From: Candidatus Hydrogenedentota bacterium
GTDB taxonomy: Bacteria; Hydrogenedentota; Hydrogenedentia; Hydrogenedentales; SLHB01
Reading direction: 5' to 3'
DNA length: 14,173 nucleotides
Assembly: GCA_023384315.1 (NCBI GenBank)
Contig: JAHDWY010000031.1
Coordinates: forward strand, 960 to 15,132
Position 1 is the stretch's first letter; each line of letters begins with the position of its first letter. The position numbers and the translations under genes were made by a program. Shown in pieces: positions 1 through 7,293 of this stretch. The notes below the pieces were generated by a model, which had not been told where the DNA came from, made no database searches, and worked only from the letters and a program-made list of their open reading frames with translations.

Positions 1-1
1 T

Positions 2-373
2 GTGCTGGCCAACGAAAAAATCCAGGTCGAATGGAACTCCGTCGTGGAGGAGATTCTCGGCAACGACAAGGACGGCGTGACGGGCGTCCGCATCAAGGAT
101 GTGAACTCGGGCGAGACGCGCGAGATCGCGTGCGCGGGTTATTTCTCCGCCATCGGCCACAAGCCCAACACGGACCTTTTCAAGGGTGTGCTGGATATGG
201 ATGAGACGGGCTACCTCGTCACGAAACCAAACTCTACGTACACCAACATCGAAGGTGTGTTTGCCGCAGGCGACGTGAAAGACAAGGTCTACCGGCAAGC
301 GGTTACCGCTGCGGGCAGCGGGTGCGCCGCAGCCATCGACGCGGCGCGCTGGCTGGAATCGCAGGAAGGCTGA
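2..373 (+). CDS. trxB: Thioredoxin reductase, C-terminal fragment
   Basis: This is the 3' end of an NADPH-dependent, FAD-containing thioredoxin reductase, a cytoplasmic enzyme that keeps thioredoxin reduced. The visible 123 residues match the C-terminal third of the family. They include the GVTGVR segment of the NADPH domain, an AIGHKPNT segment, the FAD-contacting GVFAAGDV motif at about residues 85-92, and a YRQAVTAAGSGC helix followed by a typical short C-terminus. The redox CxxC motif would lie upstream of the window. The frame is open at the edge, so the GTG at base 2 is almost certainly internal and roughly 190 residues are missing by family length. The stop lies only 3 bases from the stop of the convergent gene at 377. 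Thiol peroxidase elsewhere in the window is a downstream user of thioredoxin reducing power. Family assignment is secure. Confidence 0.93.
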   Translation: MLANEKIQVEWNSVVEEILGNDKDGVTGVRIKDVNSGETREIACAGYFSAIGHKPNTDLFKGVLDMDETGYLVTKPNSTYTNIEGVFAAGDVKDKVYRQAVTAAGSGCAAAIDAARWLESQEG

Positions 374-376
374 CCC

Positions 377-3232
377 TTACTCCAGGCGTAGCCAACCCAT
401 CTCGGATGGATTATCGCTGCCGTACCCAAGCCGCGGTTGCACGCGGTCTTGGGATGGCGGAACCCACGCACTGACCGCGTCTCCGTTTCCGGCCCGCGCA
501 AGATAGGTAACGTGCACGTTCATCCGCAACGGCCGATCTGAATGTATCTCACCCTGAAACCCGTCCAAGGGAATGCGCAATCGGAAGGTCTGCCGTCCGT
601 CTACGTGTGGCGCGGTGAACTCCCAGGGCATGTCCGGCGTCAACCAGCCTTGCCGGATGTCGCGTTTGCCGTGCACGTCGGCGCGAAAGGTGCGGCGCGG
701 GTAAATCTGCGAGGGTTCGATCGCGACCGCAACGCCCACGGCCCGCCACTGCTCTGAGGGGGCGCAGTTCACGTGGATATACAAGAACTCTCGATCTTGC
801 GCGGCCTGCCACGACCACGCCGGTTCCGCATCGTTCGCGGCAACGCGCGTTATCTTCTCCCAAACAGTGTCGCCTTCCCAATTGGACATGAAGGACTTGT
901 CGACACGCGCCGCGGTAGAGTAATAAGCGCTCTCCGCCGTTCCTGACTCCACCGGAAATACTTGACTGCCTGCGGCGACTGCGGCCTCCGCTTCCACGAA
1001 TTCCGAATTCAACAGATCACGCAACCGTTCGATGCGCCAGCGCAGTTCGTCCGGCGAATAGGTATACCCCTCCGCCTCGGCCTGGAAACCGAGAAACGGA
1101 TTGGCATCGCACAACGCGATCATGCGCTCCGTGTTCTCGATCTCTTCTTCAACGATCTCGCGCAACCGCCGCAACGTTTCGGGCCGTGAATCGGTTGATC
1201 CGTACAATAGGTCTTCCCGCAAATGGTAGAAGCGGAAAATGTTGTATCCGGTTCGGAACTGAACGCCCAGGGCCTCCGCAACCGTGAGGTCGAGTTGCCG
1301 GGCGGGATCGTCTGCGTACGCGGGCGCCACCTCACGAAGCACCTTTACTCCCTCTTGCCACTGATCCGACATGCGTTGGCAGAGAGTCAGCATCTCATCG
1401 AAGGTATGACTTCCCGAGAAGCATTCGCCGATGCGATCGCCGCTCGGCGGAAACTCGAGCTTCCAGACGGGCGAGAGATTCTGATGCGCCGGTTTCAGGT
1501 ACAAGGGCCACACGATGCCGTCGTGCATGGGGCCGTAGTATTGAAAGGCATTCGTCAGGGGATAGTTGTCGTAGGCTTCCGCAAACAGACGCCACGCTCG
1601 AACCACGTCGGGGGCGTGAGCAACTCCCCAGTCCCGGCGCGCGAGTTCCAGCAGAAAAACTTCTTCGGTGAGACCCTCGGGGGCGGAGGGCAAGACATTG
1701 GCCGCGGCCCGATTCATGACGGAAGGCATGCTGCCGATGTACCAGCATTGCATGACCGACGTAACGCCGAGACGCCGCATCGCCTGGTACTTCCGGAAGA
1801 GGTTTCCCGGCACGGGAACGTAGGGCACCGTCGAAACTTCAAAGGACGTACAGGCCTGGAGTTTCGCGCCCATCTCCACGCTGTTCCCGGACGCCGCATT
1901 GGCAATGCGTTCAAAGGTATCGCTCGGTCCCACGAAAGACAGCCAGTAATCGCCGGCGTGCCGTTCTTTGCCGAGCTGGTCTTTGGTTCCGTCGGACTCA
2001 AAGTTGTACTGACAGATGACGCCGGGCGGGGTGCTCGCCGCGATGTCGATGAGCGGCTCCACGCTGCGCTGCGCGCCGGTACCGTTCCCGGGGACGTACA
2101 ACCATGAAATGAGTTTTGCGCCCGGGTTGGCGTCGTGCATCCCCCGCTCCATGGCGGACAGCGAGGCGCGCAGAATGTCGCCAAGCGGCTTCTCCTTACA
2201 GACAGGGCACGCGATGTTCCAGTTCTCGTCGGCGCCGCTGAGGCAGGTCGTCGAACGCTCCCCGAAACTGATGTTGATCAAGCCGCCCAGGTTCGGCGCT
2301 TCGGTGAAGATGTCGTGCATAGCTTCGTAGAGATAGGTCTGCGCGGCATCGGAGAAGGGACAGAACAACCGCCCCGTACCCGAGAAAGGCTTGCTGCCAA
2401 TCTCCGGATGCGCCTGCAAGAGGGGATGGTCTGGATCCATTACGCGGGGTTCGATGCAGAACAAGTAGACCTTGATGCCGTATCGCCGGCATTTCGCTAT
2501 TGTCTCGCGCAGTTTCTGCAATCGGCGTTCACGGTCAGGGTCGACCACCGGCGTCAGCGAGGTCTTGCAGATGTCCTTAAACTCGATGGTGAGCCAGAGC
2601 CCGTTCACGCCATCGTGCGCCAACTTATTCAAGTAGTCGCCGGGGTAGTAGTCCACATCGTCGAGCAGTTCGTCCTTGTTCTTGGGCGGACGCTTGATCG
2701 GGCCAAAGAAACAGCGCGAGATGCGCGTATGGATGAAGGGCGACCGTTCGGTCACGCCGAGAGTCAGAAACGGGCCGTCGGCGCTCAGCAAGGTGTCTTC
2801 AAGAAAGAAGATCGCCCGGCGGATGCCCTCGGAATCGTTGGCCTGAATGCGGCACTCCTGTTCGGAGACTACAAGCCGAAATACCTCGAATCGCGTTGTC
2901 TCAGACTGCTCCGTGACGATGCGGAACGGTCCCTTTGTCGGAATGTCCACGGCCGCGAAGAACGCGTTTAGATCCGCGTACGCCGTGTCGAGTAGTCCTT
3001 CGGGATCGAGGAATTCGCCTTCGATTCTCACACCCGGCTTCAGATCGATTTCGTTGTCCTGCGCGTCTTCTCGGGTCCAATGAGGATGCCACTGAATCGG
3101 CGCGGCGAGCGCGTCCACGAAGGCCCACTCGCCTGGCGGCGGACTCGGAGGCGGCTCGGGTACTACCGCACAGGCAAAGGATGCGGCAAGAGTGCCAACA
3201 AGCAAGAACACTGACCCATGGAGTAGCTTCAC
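377..3232 (-). CDS. Exported GH20-like barrel protein with CBM9-like C-terminal domain
   Basis: This 951-aa protein is probably a secreted or periplasmic carbohydrate-active enzyme; the substrate is unknown. An N-terminal hydrophobic segment (residues 4-20) ends in an ACA type signal-peptidase site, with a Cys at 21 that fits a lipobox only poorly, and is followed by a Pro-rich linker. Residues about 100-165 resemble the alpha/beta N-terminal domain of GH20 and alpha-glucuronidase proteins (key stretch IQANDSEGIRRAIFFLEDTL). Residues about 170-520 look like a TIM barrel, with a conserved-looking INISFGERSTTC segment (E325 is a candidate acid) and clustered cysteines at 330, 342 and 345. A helical region follows. 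The last roughly 175 residues (DTVWEKITRV, FLYIHVNC, MNVHVTYLAR) resemble a CBM9-like beta-sandwich. The start is GTG, chosen because AAAGGAG lies 5 bases upstream. It is the last gene of the minus-strand cluster. The GH20 likeness is by fold and pattern; enzymatic activity is not shown. Confidence 0.75.
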   Translation of the reverse strand: MKLLHGSVFLLVGTLAASFACAVVPEPPPSPPPGEWAFVDALAAPIQWHPHWTREDAQDNEIDLKPGVRIEGEFLDPEGLLDTAYADLNAFFAAVDIPTKGPFRIVTEQSETTRFEVFRLVVSEQECRIQANDSEGIRRAIFFLEDTLLSADGPFLTLGVTERSPFIHTRISRCFFGPIKRPPKNKDELLDDVDYYPGDYLNKLAHDGVNGLWLTIEFKDICKTSLTPVVDPDRERRLQKLRETIAKCRRYGIKVYLFCIEPRVMDPDHPLLQAHPEIGSKPFSGTGRLFCPFSDAAQTYLYEAMHDIFTEAPNLGGLINISFGERSTTCLSGADENWNIACPVCKEKPLGDILRASLSAMERGMHDANPGAKLISWLYVPGNGTGAQRSVEPLIDIAASTPPGVICQYNFESDGTKDQLGKERHAGDYWLSFVGPSDTFERIANAASGNSVEMGAKLQACTSFEVSTVPYVPVPGNLFRKYQAMRRLGVTSVMQCWYIGSMPSVMNRAAANVLPSAPEGLTEEVFLLELARRDWGVAHAPDVVRAWRLFAEAYDNYPLTNAFQYYGPMHDGIVWPLYLKPAHQNLSPVWKLEFPPSGDRIGECFSGSHTFDEMLTLCQRMSDQWQEGVKVLREVAPAYADDPARQLDLTVAEALGVQFRTGYNIFRFYHLREDLLYGSTDSRPETLRRLREIVEEEIENTERMIALCDANPFLGFQAEAEGYTYSPDELRWRIERLRDLLNSEFVEAEAAVAAGSQVFPVESGTAESAYYSTAARVDKSFMSNWEGDTVWEKITRVAANDAEPAWSWQAAQDREFLYIHVNCAPSEQWRAVGVAVAIEPSQIYPRRTFRADVHGKRDIRQGWLTPDMPWEFTAPHVDGRQTFRLRIPLDGFQGEIHSDRPLRMNVHVTYLARAGNGDAVSAWVPPSQDRVQPRLGYGSDNPSEMGWLRLE

Positions 3233-3237
3233 GATTT

Positions 3238-3244
3238 CTCCTTT
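3238..3244 (-). promoter_or_regulatory. Shine-Dalgarno deciding a GTG start
   Basis: AAAGGAG on the minus strand lies 5 bases before the GTG at 3230-3232 and supports that non-ATG start for the 951-aa exported protein. The signal peptide begins directly at this codon. Confidence 0.75.
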
Positions 3245-3306
3245 GTCCCGGTATGTGCTATTCGAATCTATACTTGGCCGAACACTTGGGGAACTTCCCC
3301 CTAAAT

Positions 3307-3322
3307 CCCCCTTCGAAGGGGG
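3307..3322. repeat. 16-bp perfect palindrome in intergenic spacer
   Basis: CCCCCTTCGAAGGGGG is a perfect palindrome in the 136-bp gap between the UroD-like gene and the GH20-like gene. Its flanks (AACTTCCCCCTAAAT on the left, ACTTC on the right) also look like part of a longer repeat unit. From memory, similar CCCCTAAAT-CCCCCTTCGAAGGGGG units occur dispersed in many environmental bacterial genomes, but copy number cannot be tested here. It has no T-tract on either strand, so it is not a canonical terminator, though it may fold in mRNA between the two genes. Confidence 0.7.
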
Positions 3323-3368
3323 ACTTCATACAACGCGCTACGCAGGAGCTCGGGGATACAGTCCAATT

Positions 3369-4457
3369 TCAGTTTCCATACTCCGCAACAATCTCGCTGA
3401 CGAGGCGGACGCGTTCGATATCGCCGACCGGCGATATCTCGTCGGAGATGCCGAGCACGAGATTCGGCGCGAAGTATTCGATACATTTTCGCGTGTTGGT
3501 GACGAGGCTGTCGATCGATTCCGTGCGCAGAAAATCGGTACACGGAATGCCATCCAGCATGATGCGGTCGTCCAGCGCGTCGCGCACTTGCTCCAGGCTA
3601 ACATCCCCCTGGGGTACCGGCGTGATGGCCTCGAATCCGTCGAAACCACAGTCCTGCGCGTAAGGCAACAACTGGGCGCAGTCGCCGTCCCAATGGGGAT
3701 AGGTCTTCTTTCCCGCTGCATGGAGCCGCTCGTTGCGCCGGATGTATTCGGGCAATACCCACTGCTTGAACAAGTTAGGCGGACAGAACGCCTGGTGCAC
3801 GTTGTCGCCGAAGTTGATGATCTCCAGCGGACTGGCGCAGACCACGTCAAGCAACGCGTCGTCGGTCTCGTTGATCGTGCGGATGAGGGTTTCCACTTCA
3901 TCAGGCATGGTGTAGAACGCGGTGAGACTGACTTCAAACCCCATGAACTCGATGACCAGCCGAAGCAGGTTGATGCGGGATATGAAGACACACGGAGCCG
4001 CGCGGTCTCCAATTTCAGTACATCGCTCTTCGAATAGACCGCGATCGAACCAGATCCGGCGATTGCGCAAGCGCCATTCCATGACCTTCATATCCGCAGG
4101 CGTGACCACCGGATACTTGCGCGTGTGCCAGGACTGGGTGGCGCGCTCCATCACAGTGACAAGACAGCCGGCCGGCGTCTTTTCGGTGATCGTGGTGAGC
4201 GGCCCCTCTTCGACTTCCTCTCGCACGAGGTCTTCCGAATCTTCGATGCGCAGGCAGTCGTTAAAGGCCCAATAGGGCCGCACCGAACAACCCAGGTCGT
4301 CGAAGACATCGAGCAAAGAAAGGTCGCGATAACGCTCCGGCAACGTGCCCTGCGCCTTATTGGTCTCGTACCAGTGTTCGATTCGGGGCTGCCAGAGAAC
4401 GCGGCCGTTAGTCGGCTCGCGACGAAACACGGCCAAGTGCAAATCCTTGAACGTCAT
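3369..4457 (-). CDS. Uroporphyrinogen-decarboxylase-like protein (UroD/MtaA superfamily)
   Basis: This 362-aa cytoplasmic protein has the length and pattern of the UroD/MtaA/CmuA superfamily. Members decarboxylate uroporphyrinogen or, in the zinc-dependent branch, transfer methyl groups between corrinoid proteins and coenzymes. Supporting segments are LWQPRIEHWY at 21-30, the hydrophobic core RINLLRLVIEFMGFE at about 161-175, INFGDNVH at 214-221, YPHWDGDC at 253-260, GFDGFEAITPVPQGD at 271-285 and MLDGIPC at 300-306. The Arg-rich substrate loop of true HemE is absent, so a haem-pathway role is unlikely. H255, D257 and C260, with C306, sit where methyltransferase members bind metal, but the spacing differs from the usual HxC. 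The start at 4455-4457 leaves a 26-base gap after the upstream gene and has GGGGGA four bases before it. An ATG at 4467-4469 is an alternative; a GTG at 4536-4538 would overlap the neighbour by 55 bases. Reaction unknown; perhaps demethylation of a methoxylated substrate. Confidence 0.78.
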   Translation of the reverse strand: MTFKDLHLAVFRREPTNGRVLWQPRIEHWYETNKAQGTLPERYRDLSLLDVFDDLGCSVRPYWAFNDCLRIEDSEDLVREEVEEGPLTTITEKTPAGCLVTVMERATQSWHTRKYPVVTPADMKVMEWRLRNRRIWFDRGLFEERCTEIGDRAAPCVFISRINLLRLVIEFMGFEVSLTAFYTMPDEVETLIRTINETDDALLDVVCASPLEIINFGDNVHQAFCPPNLFKQWVLPEYIRRNERLHAAGKKTYPHWDGDCAQLLPYAQDCGFDGFEAITPVPQGDVSLEQVRDALDDRIMLDGIPCTDFLRTESIDSLVTNTRKCIEYFAPNLVLGISDEISPVGDIERVRLVSEIVAEYGN

Positions 4458-4483
4458 ACAATCCCCCATCGCGACCGCGCGGT

Positions 4484-5920
4484 TCAACGCGCACGGAACT
4501 GGATGGAGTATAGATCGGCGTCTTTCATCACCGCACACAATCGGACCGGTTTTCCCGCCAACGACGACACGTCTGCGCTGCCTTTCCAGGTGACAACGCG
4601 CGCGATCTCGTCACCCACGATCTCATCGCAATCTTCACGTGAGAATCCATCAATAGGCGAGCCGTCCGCGTTCTGCAATTCGATCCAGACGCTGCCCGCT
4701 GCCGAGGTAGCGAAGTTGATGGCTAGCTCATTGCCGTCAAAGGTGAATGGTTTGGTGACGAGTTCGCCGCCTTCGTACGGCGCGTTGATTGAGACGAACC
4801 CATCCGTCTGTAGCCTAAGCCGCTGCAGGTGGTGGGAATCCTGCCCGTAGTTGCGCTGCACGTACACGGACATTTCGGTATCCGAAGCAGGCACGACGCC
4901 GTAGGCGGGATAGTTCGTTCGCGAGGTCCAGTTGTTCAATCCCAGGCCCGGCCGAATGTACCCCTCCATGAAGGTTCGGTCGTAGGCGGAACCGCCGCGA
5001 GTCGTCATGAAAATAGCATCAGAGCAATCGCCGGAATACTTCACGTCGCCGCCCAGTGCTTTGGCCTGTTCTTCCGAGACGATGCGGCGTCCAGGCATGA
5101 ACCGCGCGGCGATGGACACGTAGATATGCGGGGCGCGGAAGTAAGGCGCGGTCTGGTTGGTGTAAAGATGTTCGCGGGGCGTGTCGCCGTAGGTCATCTC
5201 GACAGGCTTGCTCCACTCCCGGAAGTCCGGCGAGGTGGTCCGGCTGATGCTGCGGAATCCGTCGCTGAACACGCGGAAATAGCTCACGTACTGGCCTTCC
5301 GCTTCAGACCAGAACGCCACGTTCTGCGAGTCGAACGCGCCGTCCGTGATCACGGGTTCCTCGCGCATCTTTTTCCACGTCGTGCCGTCCGGCGACACGA
5401 ACGCGACGAGACCGGTTTCCCGCGTTCCTGCGAGGGCCTTGAACCGCTCCTCGGCGGGCACGTCTTTGCGCGTGTCCAGGAAGGGCGAAAAGTTATGGGA
5501 GAAAGGCGCCATGTTCGCGAGGATGACGTTGTTCTCCCGCGTACCGTCGACCTCGAAGAGCCCGAGGTTCGGTTTCGTGAAGGCGATCCCGTCCGCGCTT
5601 TCGGCGTAGCACGTGACCTCCGTGGTCGACCCGTCCTTCCCCGCCGTCGGATTGCCCCGGTAATACAGACGATAGGTGTCGCCGTCTTTAATGACGGTCA
5701 CATACCCGCAGAACCGGCCTTCCCACGGCTTGTCGAACGCAATGACTGTCTCCCCTTCGGTAGGCGGATGCAGGCGCTGCTCCGCGCCGACGAGTCGATC
5801 GATGAGATAGGAATCGACAAACAGCTCCACCCGGGACCCGATGGCAACAGACTCCTGACCCCAGGCAGACGTCAAACCGGTAGCGATTGCGCACAGCACG
5901 AACATGATACGATTGAGCAT
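4484..5920 (-). CDS. Secreted GH32-like five-bladed beta-propeller protein
   Basis: This 478-aa protein is predicted to be exported. A hydrophobic leader (MLNRIMFVLCAIATGLTSAWG) fits cleavage before QES. The mature protein begins with the SRVELFVDSYLIDR segment that I associate with secreted GH32/GH43-superfamily propeller proteins of planctomycete-like bacteria. It has repeated blade-like strands: FCGYVTVIKDGDTYRLYYRG, EVTCYAESADGIAF, GLVAFVSPDGTTW, NVAFWSEAEGQYVSYFR and SISRTTSPDFREW. A beta-rich C-terminal domain (about 395-478) resembles the sandwich that follows the propeller in GH32 enzymes. The catalytic triad of invertase-type GH32 is not evident, so glycosidase activity and substrate are uncertain. 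The ATG at 5918-5920 was chosen because GGAGG lies 8 bases upstream; the ATG at 5924-5926 is too close to it. It is the first gene of the cluster leading into the UroD-like gene. Confidence 0.72.
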   Translation of the reverse strand: MLNRIMFVLCAIATGLTSAWGQESVAIGSRVELFVDSYLIDRLVGAEQRLHPPTEGETVIAFDKPWEGRFCGYVTVIKDGDTYRLYYRGNPTAGKDGSTTEVTCYAESADGIAFTKPNLGLFEVDGTRENNVILANMAPFSHNFSPFLDTRKDVPAEERFKALAGTRETGLVAFVSPDGTTWKKMREEPVITDGAFDSQNVAFWSEAEGQYVSYFRVFSDGFRSISRTTSPDFREWSKPVEMTYGDTPREHLYTNQTAPYFRAPHIYVSIAARFMPGRRIVSEEQAKALGGDVKYSGDCSDAIFMTTRGGSAYDRTFMEGYIRPGLGLNNWTSRTNYPAYGVVPASDTEMSVYVQRNYGQDSHHLQRLRLQTDGFVSINAPYEGGELVTKPFTFDGNELAINFATSAAGSVWIELQNADGSPIDGFSREDCDEIVGDEIARVVTWKGSADVSSLAGKPVRLCAVMKDADLYSIQFRAR

Positions 5921-5928
5921 GAGCATTC

Positions 5929-5933
5929 CCTCC
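5929..5933 (-). promoter_or_regulatory. Shine-Dalgarno deciding the start of the GH32-like gene
   Basis: GGAGG on the minus strand lies 8 bases before the ATG at 5918-5920. Longer in-frame starts upstream have no comparable site and would put a charged extension ahead of the signal peptide. Confidence 0.7.
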
Positions 5934-6010
5934 GCGATGACCATACCGAGGGAAGGTGGGCGATTCAATGGTCTCCAATTCACGCGGTACGAGGGCCGAC
6001 TCGGAGAACC

Positions 6011-6238
6011 TTAGTCGTCGCCGCGAAATGCGGCTGCGATGTCGTCGGGCAATTCATTCAAATCATCTCGAATCTTGACTTGCCCCTGCCAATAGCCGGG
6101 TTCGCGGTCGCGTAGTTCATCGCAATACGGCACAAGCTTAGCGGCGGGTTCACCCGCTCTGGTGATGACAATCGCTTCACCGGCAGCAGCGCATTCCACG
6201 AGTTGCTCGAAATCTCGCTTCGCTTCCCGAAGAGTCAC
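6011..6238 (-). CDS. Orphan Phd/YefM-family antitoxin, possibly with a damaged start
   Basis: This 75-aa protein resembles Phd/YefM-type antitoxins that pair with VapC-type PIN toxins. It has the N-terminal TLREAKRDFEQLVECAAAGE helix region, the strand pair IVITRAGEPAAKLVPY, and a C-terminal tail with DDLNELPDDIAAAF, similar to tails that bind the toxin. Such antitoxins bind their own promoter and neutralise the toxin. No toxin gene follows: only about 90 bases separate the stop from the next gene and they hold no ORF. The listed start is GTG at 6236-6238, which lacks a well-spaced Shine-Dalgarno. Three codons upstream an ATG (6245-6247) has GGATAGGG about 8 bases ahead of it but is followed at once by an in-frame TAG (6242-6244). 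The family usually begins with two or three residues before TLREA, so the gene may be a decayed remnant. Family call is good; functionality doubtful. Confidence 0.7.
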   Translation of the reverse strand: MTLREAKRDFEQLVECAAAGEAIVITRAGEPAAKLVPYCDELRDREPGYWQGQVKIRDDLNELPDDIAAAFRGDD

Positions 6239-6262
6239 GCGCTACATGGCATGCACCCTATC

Positions 6263-7153
6263 CTACCGTCGACGCGGCAAGAGACGGGGCCGATCGCGCA
6301 AGCCACCGGGTCGACCCAGGCCGCCTTTCTCGCCGATACCGGCGTCGCCGCTGTCGTCGGCGAATTCGGAATCCTCGACGGGCTCGTCGCCGGTCGAATC
6401 GGTCAGATTTGGGTCCAATTCTTCGACCAGTTGGGCGAGTTGATCGCGTGCGGACTGCAACTCGGCGACGAGCCGCGCCGTATCAGGATCCTTGAGGACG
6501 TAGTTGATAGTGTCGAACTTGATGTTCTGCACGGCGACGAGTTGTTTGAAGCGGTCCAGTTCCCCGGAACTCAAACCCAAAGCATTGACGTCGACCAGGG
6601 CACTGGTGAAACGCTGCCAACTTGTCGTGGTTTCTTCGTAAGACTTCTGCAAGGTGCTGAGATCGTCCACCGTCAGACGTTTCCCTTGCAACGACTTTGC
6701 CGTGGCCTGCATGCCTTCCAGGGATTTGGCCACGTCATCAGCCGTGGCCTCGAGATCCGGCACGCCGTTCCGGTCGCGGAGCGCGTTGAGCTTCGCAAGA
6801 GCGGCGTCGATCTGGAGTTTGGCGTTGGGAATGTTGTTGCCCGGCGTGAGGGCATTCACGGCGTTCGTCATGGACGTCGAGATGGCATCGAAATCGGCGC
6901 GCCAATTTGTGTCGGCGCTCACCCATTCGCGATACTTGCCGTAGCAGTCCATCCAGAGTTCCTGGGCGCGTTTCAGGGATTCGCGCAACGCGCGGGTATC
7001 GTTGGCCGCGGCGTCCTGGCTGGCGGTCCGCATGGCCTTGGCGGCACGGTCCAGGTAACGCGTAAGTTCTGTGTCCGCAATCGTTTGCGGTACTTGCGCG
7101 AAGGCGGAGGCCGCGACGGCCAAGAGTATGAGACAGAGCGATACTGCGCGCAT
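6263..7153 (-). CDS. Exported alpha-helical protein of unknown function
   Basis: I do not recognise a named family. The 296-aa product starts with a clear signal peptide (MRAVSLCLILLAVAASAFA, cleaved before QVP). The rest is almost entirely predicted helix, rich in Ala, Leu, Asp and Lys. Two stretches, roughly ESLKRAQELWMDCYGKY onward and DLSTLQKSYEETTTSWQRF onward, have a similar layout: a Trp in a first helix, then a helix pair, then an Asp/Ala-rich helix (AALAKLNALRDR and AELQSARDQLAQL). This suggests a duplicated helical bundle of cytochrome c'/b562 style, but there is no CxxCH haem site. The tail is acidic (DSTGDEPVEDSEFADDSGD) and then Gly/Arg-rich. The start at 7151-7153 is chosen for the signal peptide and an AAGGAGG 11 bases upstream. 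It is divergent from the AsmA-like gene at 7294, and the antitoxin follows 24 bases after its stop. Confidence 0.7.
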   Translation of the reverse strand: MRAVSLCLILLAVAASAFAQVPQTIADTELTRYLDRAAKAMRTASQDAAANDTRALRESLKRAQELWMDCYGKYREWVSADTNWRADFDAISTSMTNAVNALTPGNNIPNAKLQIDAALAKLNALRDRNGVPDLEATADDVAKSLEGMQATAKSLQGKRLTVDDLSTLQKSYEETTTSWQRFTSALVDVNALGLSSGELDRFKQLVAVQNIKFDTINYVLKDPDTARLVAELQSARDQLAQLVEELDPNLTDSTGDEPVEDSEFADDSGDAGIGEKGGLGRPGGLRDRPRLLPRRR

Positions 7154-7293
7154 AGAATAGATTTCCTCCTTCAAACGTCTATCCCCATGAGTGGGATAAA
7201 GTTGCACGAATCCTGCGGTACCGCGGATGAAACCGGCGGCGCGTTTCCCGGATCGATCCGGTACAGCTTGAACGATAGAAAGGATCACAGTCA
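7154..7293. promoter_or_regulatory. Divergent intergenic region with two palindromes
   Basis: These 140 bases separate two divergently transcribed genes and must hold both promoters. Two perfect palindromes are present: GCGGTACCGC at 7215-7224 and CCGGATCGATCCGG at 7248-7261. Either could be an operator shared by both genes. No convincing -35/-10 pair could be assigned on either strand. Confidence 0.35.

Noticed and set aside
1223..2107. 294-codon plus-strand ORF inside the GH20-like gene
   Set aside because: Antisense shadow in G+C-rich DNA: Arg/His/Gly-rich, no motif, fully covered by a gene with recognisable domains.
4829..6115. 428-codon plus-strand ORF opposite the GH32-like gene
   Set aside because: Arg/Val/His-rich shadow with no motif; the minus strand shows a clear secreted propeller protein.
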